DNA from: Syntrophobacter sp963666995
Lineage (GTDB): Bacteria; Desulfobacterota; Syntrophobacteria; Syntrophobacterales; Syntrophobacteraceae
Length of the DNA: 64,000 nucleotides
NCBI GenBank assembly: GCA_963666995.1
Contig: OY762941.1
Span: 3,038,001-3,102,000, forward strand
Reading direction: 5' to 3'
The stretch's first letter is position 1. Each line of letters opens with the position of its first letter. The notes under the pieces were generated by a model, which saw only the letters and a list, made by a program, of their open reading frames with translations, made no database searches and was not told the origin of the DNA. A program made the translations under genes and the position numbers. This document shows positions 53,078-61,119 of the stretch, piece by piece.

Positions 53078-53120
53078 GGCCTCTTCACCGTGAATAGGAA
53101 TCATTCACGGTGAAGAGGCC
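53078..53120. terminator. 18-bp perfect hairpin between convergent genes
   Basis: GGCCTCTTCACCGTGAAT at 53078-53095 pairs exactly with ATTCACGGTGAAGAGGCC at 53103-53120 around a seven-base loop. It sits between the alcohol dehydrogenase and the convergent EF-hand gene. No T-run follows on either strand, so it may act as a bidirectional, possibly factor-assisted, terminator. Confidence 0.7.
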
Positions 53121-53256
53121 GGTCTTGCTCAAGATAGCGGTGAGACTGCACAATCACGGCGGCACCGCGCCATCCGCAACGGCAGGCGACAAAGCAGGGC
53201 CGATCCGGCACGACCGCTGAATGAGCTTCCCATGTCCCCTTGGCTCCGGAACGCCG

Positions 53257-53580
53257 TTATGGAGTACTGGGCGGCTGACTATTCACCCAGGCACAGAACT
53301 CCTCCATGGTCAGATGGCTGTCGTTGTTGGTGTCAGCGGACATGAAAGACGACTCGGCACCACCGATAGGAGCAAGTCCCATCCCGGTATGATGGCTGCC
53401 TTGGGTGTCATACCAACTGGAGAAATCACTTTGATCGAGGTACCCCTTGTTGCTGGAGTCAAATTGCTTGAAAGCGTCCTGACACGAGGTTTCCGCTCCC
53501 TGAGCATAGACGTAAGCACTTCCCAGGATGACAACTGACATGAGTACAAACGCTGCAAGAAACAATCCGATCTTTTTCAT
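53257..53580 (-). CDS. Secreted EF-hand calcium-binding protein
   Basis: A 107-residue exported protein. The signal peptide covers about residues 1-26 (LFLAAFVLMSVVILGSAYVYA). Two EF-hand-like loops follow: FKQFDSSNKGYLDQSDF and a canonical DTNNDSHLTMEEF near residue 83. The second matches the 12-residue Ca-binding loop with Glu at position 12; the first is less perfect. The ATG follows AGGAGGAATAAATC. It lies just downstream of the octaheme cytochrome gene on the other side of a 130-base gap, with no shared function evident. Confidence 0.88.
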   Translation of the reverse strand: MKKIGLFLAAFVLMSVVILGSAYVYAQGAETSCQDAFKQFDSSNKGYLDQSDFSSWYDTQGSHHTGMGLAPIGGAESSFMSADTNNDSHLTMEEFCAWVNSQPPSTP

Positions 53581-53710
53581 GATTTATTCCTCCTTTCAAG
53601 AATCCCTTCATCGAATTCAGCCGGAGGCCTGACCGCATCCCGGAAACCAGGATGGTGTGGGGTCACTCACAGGCCATCCTCCGGAAAACGATGTTGCCTG
53701 ATTTTTGTCG

Positions 53711-56119
53711 CTACTGCTTCCCCGAGCCCGTCCCGGCGAGCTTTAAGGCATCCAGGCGAGCCTTCATGCGGAGCTTGTGGCTGTCCGGAATGCTGCCGGC
53801 GGCCAGACCCTTGTGGTAAACCTCCTCGGCCCGGGCCTTATCCCTTTCCTTCTCGTAGATTCCTCCCAGGAGCAGGTAGGCATCGGCATAGGCCGGGTAC
53901 CTGCCGATGAGGTCAACCAACACTGCCGCTGCGCCGGCATCGTCTCCTGTCTGCTGCTGGACCAAAGCCAGGGTATAGGCGTACCTCGGTATGTCCCGGC
54001 GCAATTCGGCCGCCCGCTGGCAGAATCCGAGCGCTTCGTCGGGACGGACCCCGGAGAGGACCACGCAGAGGTTGTAAGCCGCTTGGGCCATCTGGGGGTC
54101 GGCCCTGAGGGCCGCTTTGAGATGCTGCTCCGCTCCTTTGGGATCGTTCTCTTCAGCCATGAGCAGGCCCATGTTAAAGTTTGCCGCCGCATTGTCGGGT
54201 GCAGCCTTCAATGCCTTCCGCAAAGCATCTTCGGCTTTCGGGTTCTCTCCCTGCCGTGCATATGCGATCGATTCGTTGACCATTGCCGGCACAGCGCGCG
54301 GTTCAAGCTTCAGCGCCGTGTCATACGAAGAAACGGCCTGCCTGAAGTCTCCGAGGTTCAGGTAATAGTTGCCCAGATTGTAATGGGAATTCCACTGGTC
54401 CGGGCGTGAGAGGATCGAGGCGAGGTACTCTTCGTTTGCCTTTTCGACTGTCTTCCCGCGGGCATCATCCACGGGGAGGTCCTGCCGGCCGGCAAGGGAT
54501 GCCGCGGCCCTGACGCGAACCAGGCGATAGTCGTCCCCGGCCGCCTCCACGAGCGCTTGAACGGCTTTTTTTGAGGGCACATTTTGCAGGGCTTCGGCGG
54601 CCGCGGCGCGCACGAGGGGTGAGGGATCCCGTATCGCTTCGAGCAGCACAGGCACGATTCGCGCGTCGCCGGAAGCCGGTACGAGGCGGATGAGCGACGT
54701 CGCGAAGACCTCGTCGCGATCGTTATTCCCTATGTATTCCAGTAGTTCCGTGAGCCTACTCCAGTCCTGCCTGCGCCCGGCGTCGACAAGGGATGCACGT
54801 TTGAGCAGAGGCGCCTGGTAGTCCCGGGCGCGCCACTCCCGGACGTATTTGTCGGCCCAGGCGGCGTCCTTGTCGGTGTGGCACAGGTTACAGGCATTCG
54901 GCGACTTGTAGGCTATCGTTGCCGCGGGAGCCGGCGGAAGCATCGAGTGGTCGGTCCTGTTCATTCGCGCGAAAGAGGTCATCGGCATGTGGCAGGAGAC
55001 GCACTTGTTTCCGTCGCTTCCCTCTTTGTGGCGCGTGTGCGCCGGTGCGTCCCTCACATTCTTTTCGTGACAGGGCATGCAGGCTTCGTTGGCCTTTTCC
55101 TCCGCCTTGAACCGATAGCGGCCGCTCGATGTGTGGCAGGTGACGCAATGGAGTTCCCCGGCCTTCGCACATGGGCTCATCATCCAGGAGGTGTACGTGT
55201 AGTTCTCTCCCAAGTCGCGGCCGTCGGGGTAGAAGTCGGGATCCTCCAGGGCCGCGAGATCGAAGTGGTCGAAGAACCGATCCCCCGGCGCGAAGGTTGC
55301 GGTGACCGGAGACATCTTCGCGTGACAGATCGAGCATGCGGCGTTTTTCTGCTCGGGCGTGAAGTTTTTCCAACTGGTGATTTCGATATCTTCGGGCTTC
55401 TGCCCTTTGGGAGTTTCCCGGAAGACACGATTGTGTTCCGCGGAAGGACCGTGGCAGGTCTCGCAGTTGATGCCGGGCTCGGCCCAGGTGGTTTTGTACG
55501 AGTCGGTCTTCAGATCATAGCTTGAAGAAAGCCGGCTCACGTGGCAGCCGTGGCAGGCGGTGTTGAAGGTGTAGGACGAGTCCTTCCAGTCGACCGGCTC
55601 TCCCGCCTCCCCTCCGGGGAAGTGGCGCACGCCGCTCGCCGCAGTGTCGAACCACTCCCTTTTCCGGACATCATAGGAAATGGGAAGGGTCTGAAGGCGC
55701 CCCTTCTCGAGCGGAGTCAGGAAATAGTAGACATTCTTTCCCCCCAGGACATGCTCGATGCGGTATTTCTTTTCCCCTTCGGATCCCCGCTCGTGCACCC
55801 AGCCGGTTGAGCCGGAAATATCCGCCCGGTACGAGGATCCTCCAACCTTGATTTCGTTTACCTGCGCAGAGAGTTGCTTCCGGGCAAATTCGACGGTGTA
55901 GGGCTGCATGGCCAATCCATGGCGGGAGGTGGACCAGAGTTGATAGAACTTCTCGTGACACTCGCGGCAGCTCGCCGAGCCCGCAAATCCCTTCGATCCC
56001 GGAGGCGGTTTCTTCTCGGCTCCTGCAGCGAAGGATAGTGCGGAACCTTGAAACAGTGAGACCCCCACCGCCAGCCCGAAAACGGCAATGCAGCGCATCG
56101 TCAATCCGAAACCGCCCAT
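53711..56119 (-). CDS. Octaheme c-type cytochrome with HEAT-like and TPR repeats
   Basis: An 802-residue exported protein. The signal peptide ends near residue 35. Eight CxxCH heme sites occur in the first 430 residues: CRECH, CHGCH, CETCH, CSICH, CVTCH, CMPCH, CVSCH and CNLCH. A HEAT-like segment (LIRLVPASGDARIVPVLLEAI, ALQNVPSKKAVQALVEAAGDD) follows, then TPR repeats to the end (HYNLGNYYLNLGDFRQAVSSYDTALKLEP and further units). ATG 56119 follows GGAGGAGGGG and is preferred over 56215. It probably transfers electrons in the periplasm and docks partners through its repeats. It resembles cytochrome c-554/TPR proteins of anaerobes; the electron acceptor is unknown. Confidence 0.9.
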   Translation of the reverse strand: MGGFGLTMRCIAVFGLAVGVSLFQGSALSFAAGAEKKPPPGSKGFAGSASCRECHEKFYQLWSTSRHGLAMQPYTVEFARKQLSAQVNEIKVGGSSYRADISGSTGWVHERGSEGEKKYRIEHVLGGKNVYYFLTPLEKGRLQTLPISYDVRKREWFDTAASGVRHFPGGEAGEPVDWKDSSYTFNTACHGCHVSRLSSSYDLKTDSYKTTWAEPGINCETCHGPSAEHNRVFRETPKGQKPEDIEITSWKNFTPEQKNAACSICHAKMSPVTATFAPGDRFFDHFDLAALEDPDFYPDGRDLGENYTYTSWMMSPCAKAGELHCVTCHTSSGRYRFKAEEKANEACMPCHEKNVRDAPAHTRHKEGSDGNKCVSCHMPMTSFARMNRTDHSMLPPAPAATIAYKSPNACNLCHTDKDAAWADKYVREWRARDYQAPLLKRASLVDAGRRQDWSRLTELLEYIGNNDRDEVFATSLIRLVPASGDARIVPVLLEAIRDPSPLVRAAAAEALQNVPSKKAVQALVEAAGDDYRLVRVRAAASLAGRQDLPVDDARGKTVEKANEEYLASILSRPDQWNSHYNLGNYYLNLGDFRQAVSSYDTALKLEPRAVPAMVNESIAYARQGENPKAEDALRKALKAAPDNAAANFNMGLLMAEENDPKGAEQHLKAALRADPQMAQAAYNLCVVLSGVRPDEALGFCQRAAELRRDIPRYAYTLALVQQQTGDDAGAAAVLVDLIGRYPAYADAYLLLGGIYEKERDKARAEEVYHKGLAAGSIPDSHKLRMKARLDALKLAGTGSGKQ

Positions 56120-56298
56120 GCCGGCCCCTCCTCCGAAACGCTCCCCGCCATTCGATTCGCAGGTAAGATAAAGGCAACCCCCTGTGAGGCTGCCCGGATT
56201 CTTCCATTCCGTCACTTGCTTGCACTGTTGTCCCGGCTGTTTCTCCCAGCGAGTATTCTCTGTTCCGCGGCAGTCAACCGGGCCGGGGCTGATCGGCG

Positions 56299-57774
56299 CT
56301 ACCGGGCGCGTTGCACCGCCGGCGGTTTCCAGGAGCCGTCAACGATCGAAGGCGGAGATTCCTTCGGCCAGTAGAGCCGCAGCATCAGGATGAACCTGTC
56401 CTTCGGGGCGGGCAGCCAGTTGGATTCCCTGGCCTTGCCCGGCGACTCGTTCTGGAGGTAAAGGTCGAGGGAGCCGTCCTTGTTGTATTTGAGTGGATTC
56501 CGGGGGCTGAGCGTGTAGCGGTTCAGCGGGTTTGCCACGAAGAAGTACCGGGCGTCGTACATCGTCAAGGACCAAAACCCACGGACGGGCGGCGTCTGTC
56601 CCCTGGGGAAATGCATTACGTACTTATAGGCGCCGTCATACGGGTTCCCGTCCGCGTCCGTCTCAGAAACCGGATATACCGCATCCTGGGGCCGGTTGGC
56701 GCCGAGACCGATGGCGGTGACCAGTGCCCGTTGCAGGTAATTGGTGCCGTAGAGCCCGGTTTCGGTCGAGACGGCCCAGCTATTGACCATCTTGCCTGAT
56801 TCCTTCTGGTACGCCATGATCTTTTCCAGGCCCGCCCTGGGGGCGCGATCCAGCCCCTGGGCCGTTGCCGGGTCAAGTTTGCTCGCGTCGAAGTCCCGGC
56901 CCGGGACGATTCCGATCCTGGCCATCCTGACAACCAACGGGGCATCGGCTGCCGCCGGAGGGTTGTCCTTCATCAGCGCCGCCAGCGTCTTGAAATAGGT
57001 TGCAGCGCTCATTCCGTTTACCTGTTCACGCACGGGGGTCTTCATATCGACGTTCGGATCGACCGTACCCGCAGGCGGGGTGTAGGGCCTGCCGTAGGCG
57101 CTCAGCGGGACCAGTCTATACCGGTCCTGGATGGCGTGGACGGTTTTGTAGTCCTGCGCGGTGCCGGTGCAGTAGGTTCGGCCGAGGACCCACACCATAT
57201 TGGTAGGCGCTTTGTATTCCACAACGCCCTTCGGCAAGGTTCCATTCCACTTCGGACCGGTGATCGCATAGGTCTGCGCCCTGGTGCCGGTGGTGCGCTT
57301 GCCTGGAACCTGGAACACTTCGGTCCAGCCGGAGAGCATCGGCATCAGGTAATAGCGCCCGTTTTCGTCAGGCAGACTGAGAATGTAAGGTTCCCTGGAG
57401 ACATCCAGCCAGGCGACGGAATAGAGCGTGTCCGCATTGGGAGCGGTGATGTCCCTGAATTCGGCCGTCGGATATTCCCTGAGATTGCCGAGCCGGCCCA
57501 TGGGCGCATGATTGCCTTCGGGCTTGACGACGTTGGTCATCACTCGGCGGGTCATCTCCATGGTGACCAGAGGATAGCCATAGATGTAGGCGTCCGTCCC
57601 GATGGAGAGAGCTTCCTCCTCCCGTGCCTGCGCAGCATACTCCACCTCTGCTTCAGCGGATTTTGCCGAAATGGTCTGCTGGGTCGCACAACCCGCCATG
57701 AGAAGCAGGGCAGGAACCAGGATGACGAACAGCTTGAACCCGGTGGAGCGGTACGATTTACGAATTGTCTCCAT
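56299..57774 (-). CDS. DUF1254/DUF1214 domain lipoprotein
   Basis: A 491-residue exported protein. Residues 1-28 form a lipoprotein signal with lipobox LMAGC, so it is probably anchored in a membrane by Cys. The DUF1254 part begins with AYIYGYPLVTMEMTRRVMTN and includes NADTLYSVAWLDVSREPYILSLPDE. The DUF1214 part has VMHFPRGQTPPVRGFWSLTMYD and the C-terminal RLYWPKESPPSIVDGSWKPPAV. The function of this family is unknown despite its wide occurrence. ATG 57774 is chosen because it opens the signal peptide; the frame continues to 57816. Confidence 0.9.
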   Translation of the reverse strand: METIRKSYRSTGFKLFVILVPALLLMAGCATQQTISAKSAEAEVEYAAQAREEEALSIGTDAYIYGYPLVTMEMTRRVMTNVVKPEGNHAPMGRLGNLREYPTAEFRDITAPNADTLYSVAWLDVSREPYILSLPDENGRYYLMPMLSGWTEVFQVPGKRTTGTRAQTYAITGPKWNGTLPKGVVEYKAPTNMVWVLGRTYCTGTAQDYKTVHAIQDRYRLVPLSAYGRPYTPPAGTVDPNVDMKTPVREQVNGMSAATYFKTLAALMKDNPPAAADAPLVVRMARIGIVPGRDFDASKLDPATAQGLDRAPRAGLEKIMAYQKESGKMVNSWAVSTETGLYGTNYLQRALVTAIGLGANRPQDAVYPVSETDADGNPYDGAYKYVMHFPRGQTPPVRGFWSLTMYDARYFFVANPLNRYTLSPRNPLKYNKDGSLDLYLQNESPGKARESNWLPAPKDRFILMLRLYWPKESPPSIVDGSWKPPAVQRAR

Positions 57775-57926
57775 TGCGGCGCTCTCTTTCTCGGGGTTTC
57801 CGCGTGTTACGAGCACTTGCCAAAAGGGTGCTCACTGATTTTCGGCAGGAAGCTCTTCCTCAGGTTGGTTTTTCGTATGGGCGGCGTCTTGTCTCAGCCC
57901 GCAACCGATCGATATTGCACGACACC

Positions 57927-57947
57927 GGGCGGGGATAAAACCCGCCC
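57927..57947. terminator. GC-rich hairpin downstream of the glycine-rich gene
   Basis: GGGCGGG at 57927-57933 pairs with CCCGCCC at 57941-57947 around GATAAAA. It lies in the 302-base gap 57775-58076, after the end of the minus-strand glycine-rich gene and before the DUF1254 gene. No T-run; nothing else is supported in this gap. Confidence 0.4.
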
Positions 57948-58076
57948 CGGCAATTCTGAAAAACTCGACCTCCGGCACATCACCGGACCTCTTCGATCAC
58001 CCCCGCCGAGGGCGGGAGTGAAACGGGCGGCCCTGAAAAGCCGCGCCGGAAGGTGCTGGAAGTTTATGGATGGATC

Positions 58077-58817
58077 CTAATACGGGCTGGGGACCGCACA
58101 ATAGTTAACGTCCGCACCCATATAACAAGGTTGATAGTAATCGCTGCCGACCATGTAGTAATTCTGATTATTCACCACGACGGGTTCGGCATAGGCCGGC
58201 AGGGAAGCCAATGATGCGCCCAGAGCCACGCCGGCCGCGGCCCCAACGGCAGCTCCGGCGGCCACGCCGCCCCACCCGGGACCGTAGTAGCCGCCCCAGC
58301 CTCCGCCCTCGACATTCACATTCCGGTTGACATTCACATTCTCGTTGCCGTGATAGCCTTCATAGTTCTCACCGTGATAGCCCGAATAAGTCTGCCCTCC
58401 CGGTCCTTCCGCAGCATAATTCCCATGCGGGCCTTCGGCGGCTTCACCGCCTCCGGGACCTTCCGCCACAGCGCCTCCACGGGGTCCGGTCGCATATCCG
58501 CCTCCACCTCCAAAACTGCCGCCGTGGTAACCTGCCGACCCGCTGAAAGAATCGGAGTGGAAGCTGCCTCCGCCGAAGCCGCCGTCGGAGCCTCCACCGC
58601 CGTGGAAGCCGTCAAAACCACCGCTGTGGGAACCCCCGAAGCCGCCGAAACCGCCTCCACGAGAACCTCCGAAACCGCCCCCTCCACTGTGGAAGCCGCC
58701 GAAACCGCCTCCACCCCCCCGGGAGGCATCAGCCCGTCCGGAAAGAAGAGGGAAGGCCGCAGCCAGGGTAATAGCCAAAAGCATAATGAATGAAAATTTC
58801 GATCCAGTCCTTTTCAT
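58077..58817 (-). CDS. Secreted glycine-rich protein with YXXX C-terminus
   Basis: A 246-residue exported protein. The signal peptide runs to about residue 30 (FIMLLAITLAAAFPLLSGRADA). The middle is low complexity: repeated GGFGGFHSGGG, GSHSGGFDGFHGGG and YATGPRGGAVAEGPGGGEAAEGPHG. Then comes a hydrophobic glycine/alanine segment (GVAAGAAVGAAAGVALGASLASLPAYA) and a conserved-looking tail EPVVVNNQNYYMVGSDYYQPCYMGADVNYCAVPSPY in pieces. That tail type is common in small secreted proteins of Desulfobacterota. The start follows AAAGGAGGCAACTC and overlaps the stop of the DUF2092 gene, so the two are coupled. Confidence 0.85.
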   Translation of the reverse strand: MKRTGSKFSFIMLLAITLAAAFPLLSGRADASRGGGGGFGGFHSGGGGFGGSRGGGFGGFGGSHSGGFDGFHGGGGSDGGFGGGSFHSDSFSGSAGYHGGSFGGGGGYATGPRGGAVAEGPGGGEAAEGPHGNYAAEGPGGQTYSGYHGENYEGYHGNENVNVNRNVNVEGGGWGGYYGPGWGGVAAGAAVGAAAGVALGASLASLPAYAEPVVVNNQNYYMVGSDYYQPCYMGADVNYCAVPSPY

Positions 58818-59632
58818 GAGTTGCCTCCTTTGGTCTGGGAGGGTGCAGGTGCGGGCTTTGACTGTTGAGCAGCAAATTCCGCCACCGAAACGAACTTGAT
58901 TTTCGTCGACCCCTTGGGCGGCTGGAAGATGAACAGGCCGTCTCCGAGTTTCGGGGAGAGCTTCCAGTCGGTGATATAGGCGCTCCACTGTGGAGAAGCT
59001 TCCAGCGCCTTCTGGGTGATGACGAGTTTTCTTGGCAACGGCTTGTCCCCGGTATCGATCCAGATCTGCCAATGGATGTCGTTGCGGTCGAATGCCAGAT
59101 GATGGCACCGGACCCCGCGGACCAGGCCGACTCCCACATAAAGAGCGGACGTGACGTCTTTAGTCATCGTTGCGCAGGCATTGCTGAGAGCCAGATCGGC
59201 GAGGGCCACCCGCAGGCCGTATTCTTCATTGGCTTTGTCGATGGCTGTGTCGATGTCCCCGGGGAGCGGTATGGCGCCGTAGACGTTCTCAAATTTGTCG
59301 TAGAGAGTGATGGTTTTGCCGTCGAAGTAAAAATCTTTGTTCTCCAGATCGCCCTGAGCCCTGATCCTGAGTTTGTCGGGCCGCCGTACGCTCGCTTCCA
59401 GGTCAAAGGCATACTGCAATTTCTTCCCGCCGTAATAGACCCGGTCGTCGGTCACTTCAGCACGGAATGAAAATGTCTTGAGGGACTTGAGATAGCCGCA
59501 CATCTGCTGGAGAATCTTCCGGGGGTCCGGGGCAGGGGGCGCCTCAACCGGCGCCTTCTGTGCCGCGGCTACCGGGGCGCACGTCAGGGCAAGGCCAAGA
59601 ATTAACAATCCAAAGGCTTTCTTCAGTTTCAT
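58814..59632 (-). CDS. DUF2092 periplasmic protein
   Basis: A 272-residue exported protein with a signal peptide (FGLLILGLALTCAPVAAA). The mature part has MCGYLKSLKTFSFRAEVTDDRVYYGGKKLQY, RRPDKLRIRAQGDLENKDFYFDGKTITLYDKFENVYG and GVRCHHLAFDRNDIHWQIWID, the landmarks of DUF2092, an LolA/RseB-like fold. Such proteins may bind lipid or hydrophobic groups in the periplasm. ATG 59632 follows AAAGGAGACACC. It overlaps the downstream glycine-rich gene by ATGA, so the two products probably work together at the cell surface. Confidence 0.9.
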   Translation of the reverse strand: MKLKKAFGLLILGLALTCAPVAAAQKAPVEAPPAPDPRKILQQMCGYLKSLKTFSFRAEVTDDRVYYGGKKLQYAFDLEASVRRPDKLRIRAQGDLENKDFYFDGKTITLYDKFENVYGAIPLPGDIDTAIDKANEEYGLRVALADLALSNACATMTKDVTSALYVGVGLVRGVRCHHLAFDRNDIHWQIWIDTGDKPLPRKLVITQKALEASPQWSAYITDWKLSPKLGDGLFIFQPPKGSTKIKFVSVAEFAAQQSKPAPAPSQTKGGNS

Positions 59633-60120
59633 GGTGTCTCCTTTGAGATAGAAACGCACTTTAGCCTGCCGAATTGCCCGGAATGCACCCGCTGCCGAAC
59701 CGGAGCGGTATCCTTGCTTTCTTTCAAGTGCCCGCGAAGAAGAGGTTATTGCATCTGACAGGTTGTGCAGGAGGTTCACGTTCGACCGACAGGCTTGCCA
59801 TGGGTACTATGGCCAACTCCCTATTGATACGATCAAAATAATACCCACAAGTCCTGTTACAAGACGTTGCGCTGAATCTCTGCGGTGGTGGAACCGGCTT
59901 GCAGGCCGGCTGTCTGTAGCTGTCGGCCGGTTGTGAGTGACCGTCCGAAACCTGTTCGTGCAATTGTCTTCCATCGTTTAAGAATACGAAGGGGTCTTTC
60001 GGCGGGAATGAAAGCTTTGTATGCGCGGAGGTTCCCCGGGGCTTCCGGCGCGGTGTTCCGGTTCTCGAAGCCGGGAGCGGGGCCGCCCGCGCCTGCCGGG
60101 TAATACCGGTTTCCGTTCGA
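59633..60120. other. Intergenic region without a supported gene
   Basis: About 490 bases upstream of the DUF2092 gene. A 148-codon frame through this stretch and into the neighbouring repeat is Pro/Arg-rich and without family resemblance. Confidence 0.35.
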
Positions 60121-60310
60121 GGAAGTAACAAACAATGTTTCTCAAGAGCGTGGGGAACTGCGTTCCCCACACCCCCACGCCGCTATGCGGCTTTCTGTGG
60201 CGCTGCGGCGGCGCCCCGCAAAATGCGGGGCAGTCGCCGCGAGCGCCGAATGCCCGGCCCACGCGCTTGCGCGTGAGGCCGAGACTCCGGGGGGGGGCAC
60301 TGGGAATCAT
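60121..60310 (+). repeat. Dispersed intergenic repeat, copy C, followed by GC-rich palindromes
   Basis: Bases 60121-60162 repeat the TAACAAACAATGTTTCTCAA to GTGGGGAACTGCG block of copies A (22078-22120) and B (23903-23945). Then follow palindromes such as CCCCGCA-AAA-TGCGGGG at 60214-60230 and a GC-only stretch to about 60310. The region is non-coding and lies just downstream of the Spy-like gene. Confidence 0.7.
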
Positions 60311-60370
60311 GCCCCCGTTCCTTTGGGGGATGTTAAAAATATCGTCTTGGACGCAACCCCGTATAAAATC

Positions 60371-60877
60371 TTACTGACTGTGCTTTGCGATCCATTTGTC
60401 CAGGTGTGCGAACCTGTCATCCACAAAAGAGCCCATCCTGGCATCCATCTTCGTCTTCATGGCCTGTATCGTGGATTTCTGTTCCTGCGTCAGTATTCCC
60501 ATGATTTGACCGACAATCTGCGCTCTAATGAGCGCGAGCTGTTCCTGGTAGGTTGCCACCTGCTGTGAAGCCTGGCTGACAGCCGCCTCATTGTAGGTCT
60601 CGCTCGTGACGGCGTCGATCAGTTGTTTCCTTGCATCGACCATCCCTTTCATGTTGGTTTTGAGATTGTTTTCATGCTGCTGCAGGATGCCCGCTACCTC
60701 ATGCTTCTGATCGTCTGTGAGCTGGAGCTTGTGGATCAGCCGGAAAAACGGCTCGTGGCCGTGCTTCCCCTGCTTCCAGCAGTTGGCGCCGCTTTGATCG
60801 TTACCAGCGGCAAATCCAATTGCCGCAAGAGAAATCACCATCACCAACACCGCAAATCCCAATCTCATCCGGTTCAT
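60371..60877 (-). CDS. Spy/CpxP (LTXXQ) family periplasmic protein
   Basis: A 168-residue exported protein. The signal peptide ends at about residue 24 (FAVLVMVISLAAIGFAAG). The helical mature part has two LTXXQ motifs, LTDDQ and LTQEQ, separated by a coiled-coil-rich span, as in Spy, CpxP and the ZraP/CnrX-like proteins. These act as ATP-independent chaperones or metal/envelope-stress sensors. HGHEPFFRLIHKL near the N-terminus could bind metal, which is a guess. The start follows GAGGAGATCGGAA. No two-component partner lies nearby. Confidence 0.9.
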   Translation of the reverse strand: MNRMRLGFAVLVMVISLAAIGFAAGNDQSGANCWKQGKHGHEPFFRLIHKLQLTDDQKHEVAGILQQHENNLKTNMKGMVDARKQLIDAVTSETYNEAAVSQASQQVATYQEQLALIRAQIVGQIMGILTQEQKSTIQAMKTKMDARMGSFVDDRFAHLDKWIAKHSQ

Positions 60878-61077
60878 TTCCGATCTCCTCTGGACGTACT
60901 CAATTCATGTTTTCCGTTTGTCTATACCAGGGGAACAGGCACCCGCACCTGTTCCTACTCTGCTTAGTCGCAGGGAGAGGAGAAAAGGTTACAAGCGGCT
61001 ATGAAGTGGAGTGTTTCAAGAGGCGGCGTTGATGTTCGTGAAGGCGTTGCACTGAAGATGGATCGGGTCCTCCGGCT

Positions 61078-61101
61078 CATTCTCCCGCGTACGGGAGAAT
61101 G
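61078..61101. terminator. Perfect hairpin after the CoADR-rhodanese gene
   Basis: CATTCTCCCG at 61078-61087 pairs with CGGGAGAATG at 61092-61101 around CGTA. It lies 19 bases after the stop of the minus-strand flavoprotein gene. No T-run is present. Confidence 0.6.
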
Positions 61102-61119
61102 AAACCGGTTAACCCGTGT

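Noticed and set aside
59724..60170. A 148-codon minus-strand frame
   Set aside because: It runs through dispersed repeat copy C; its residues come from the repeat, not from a gene family.
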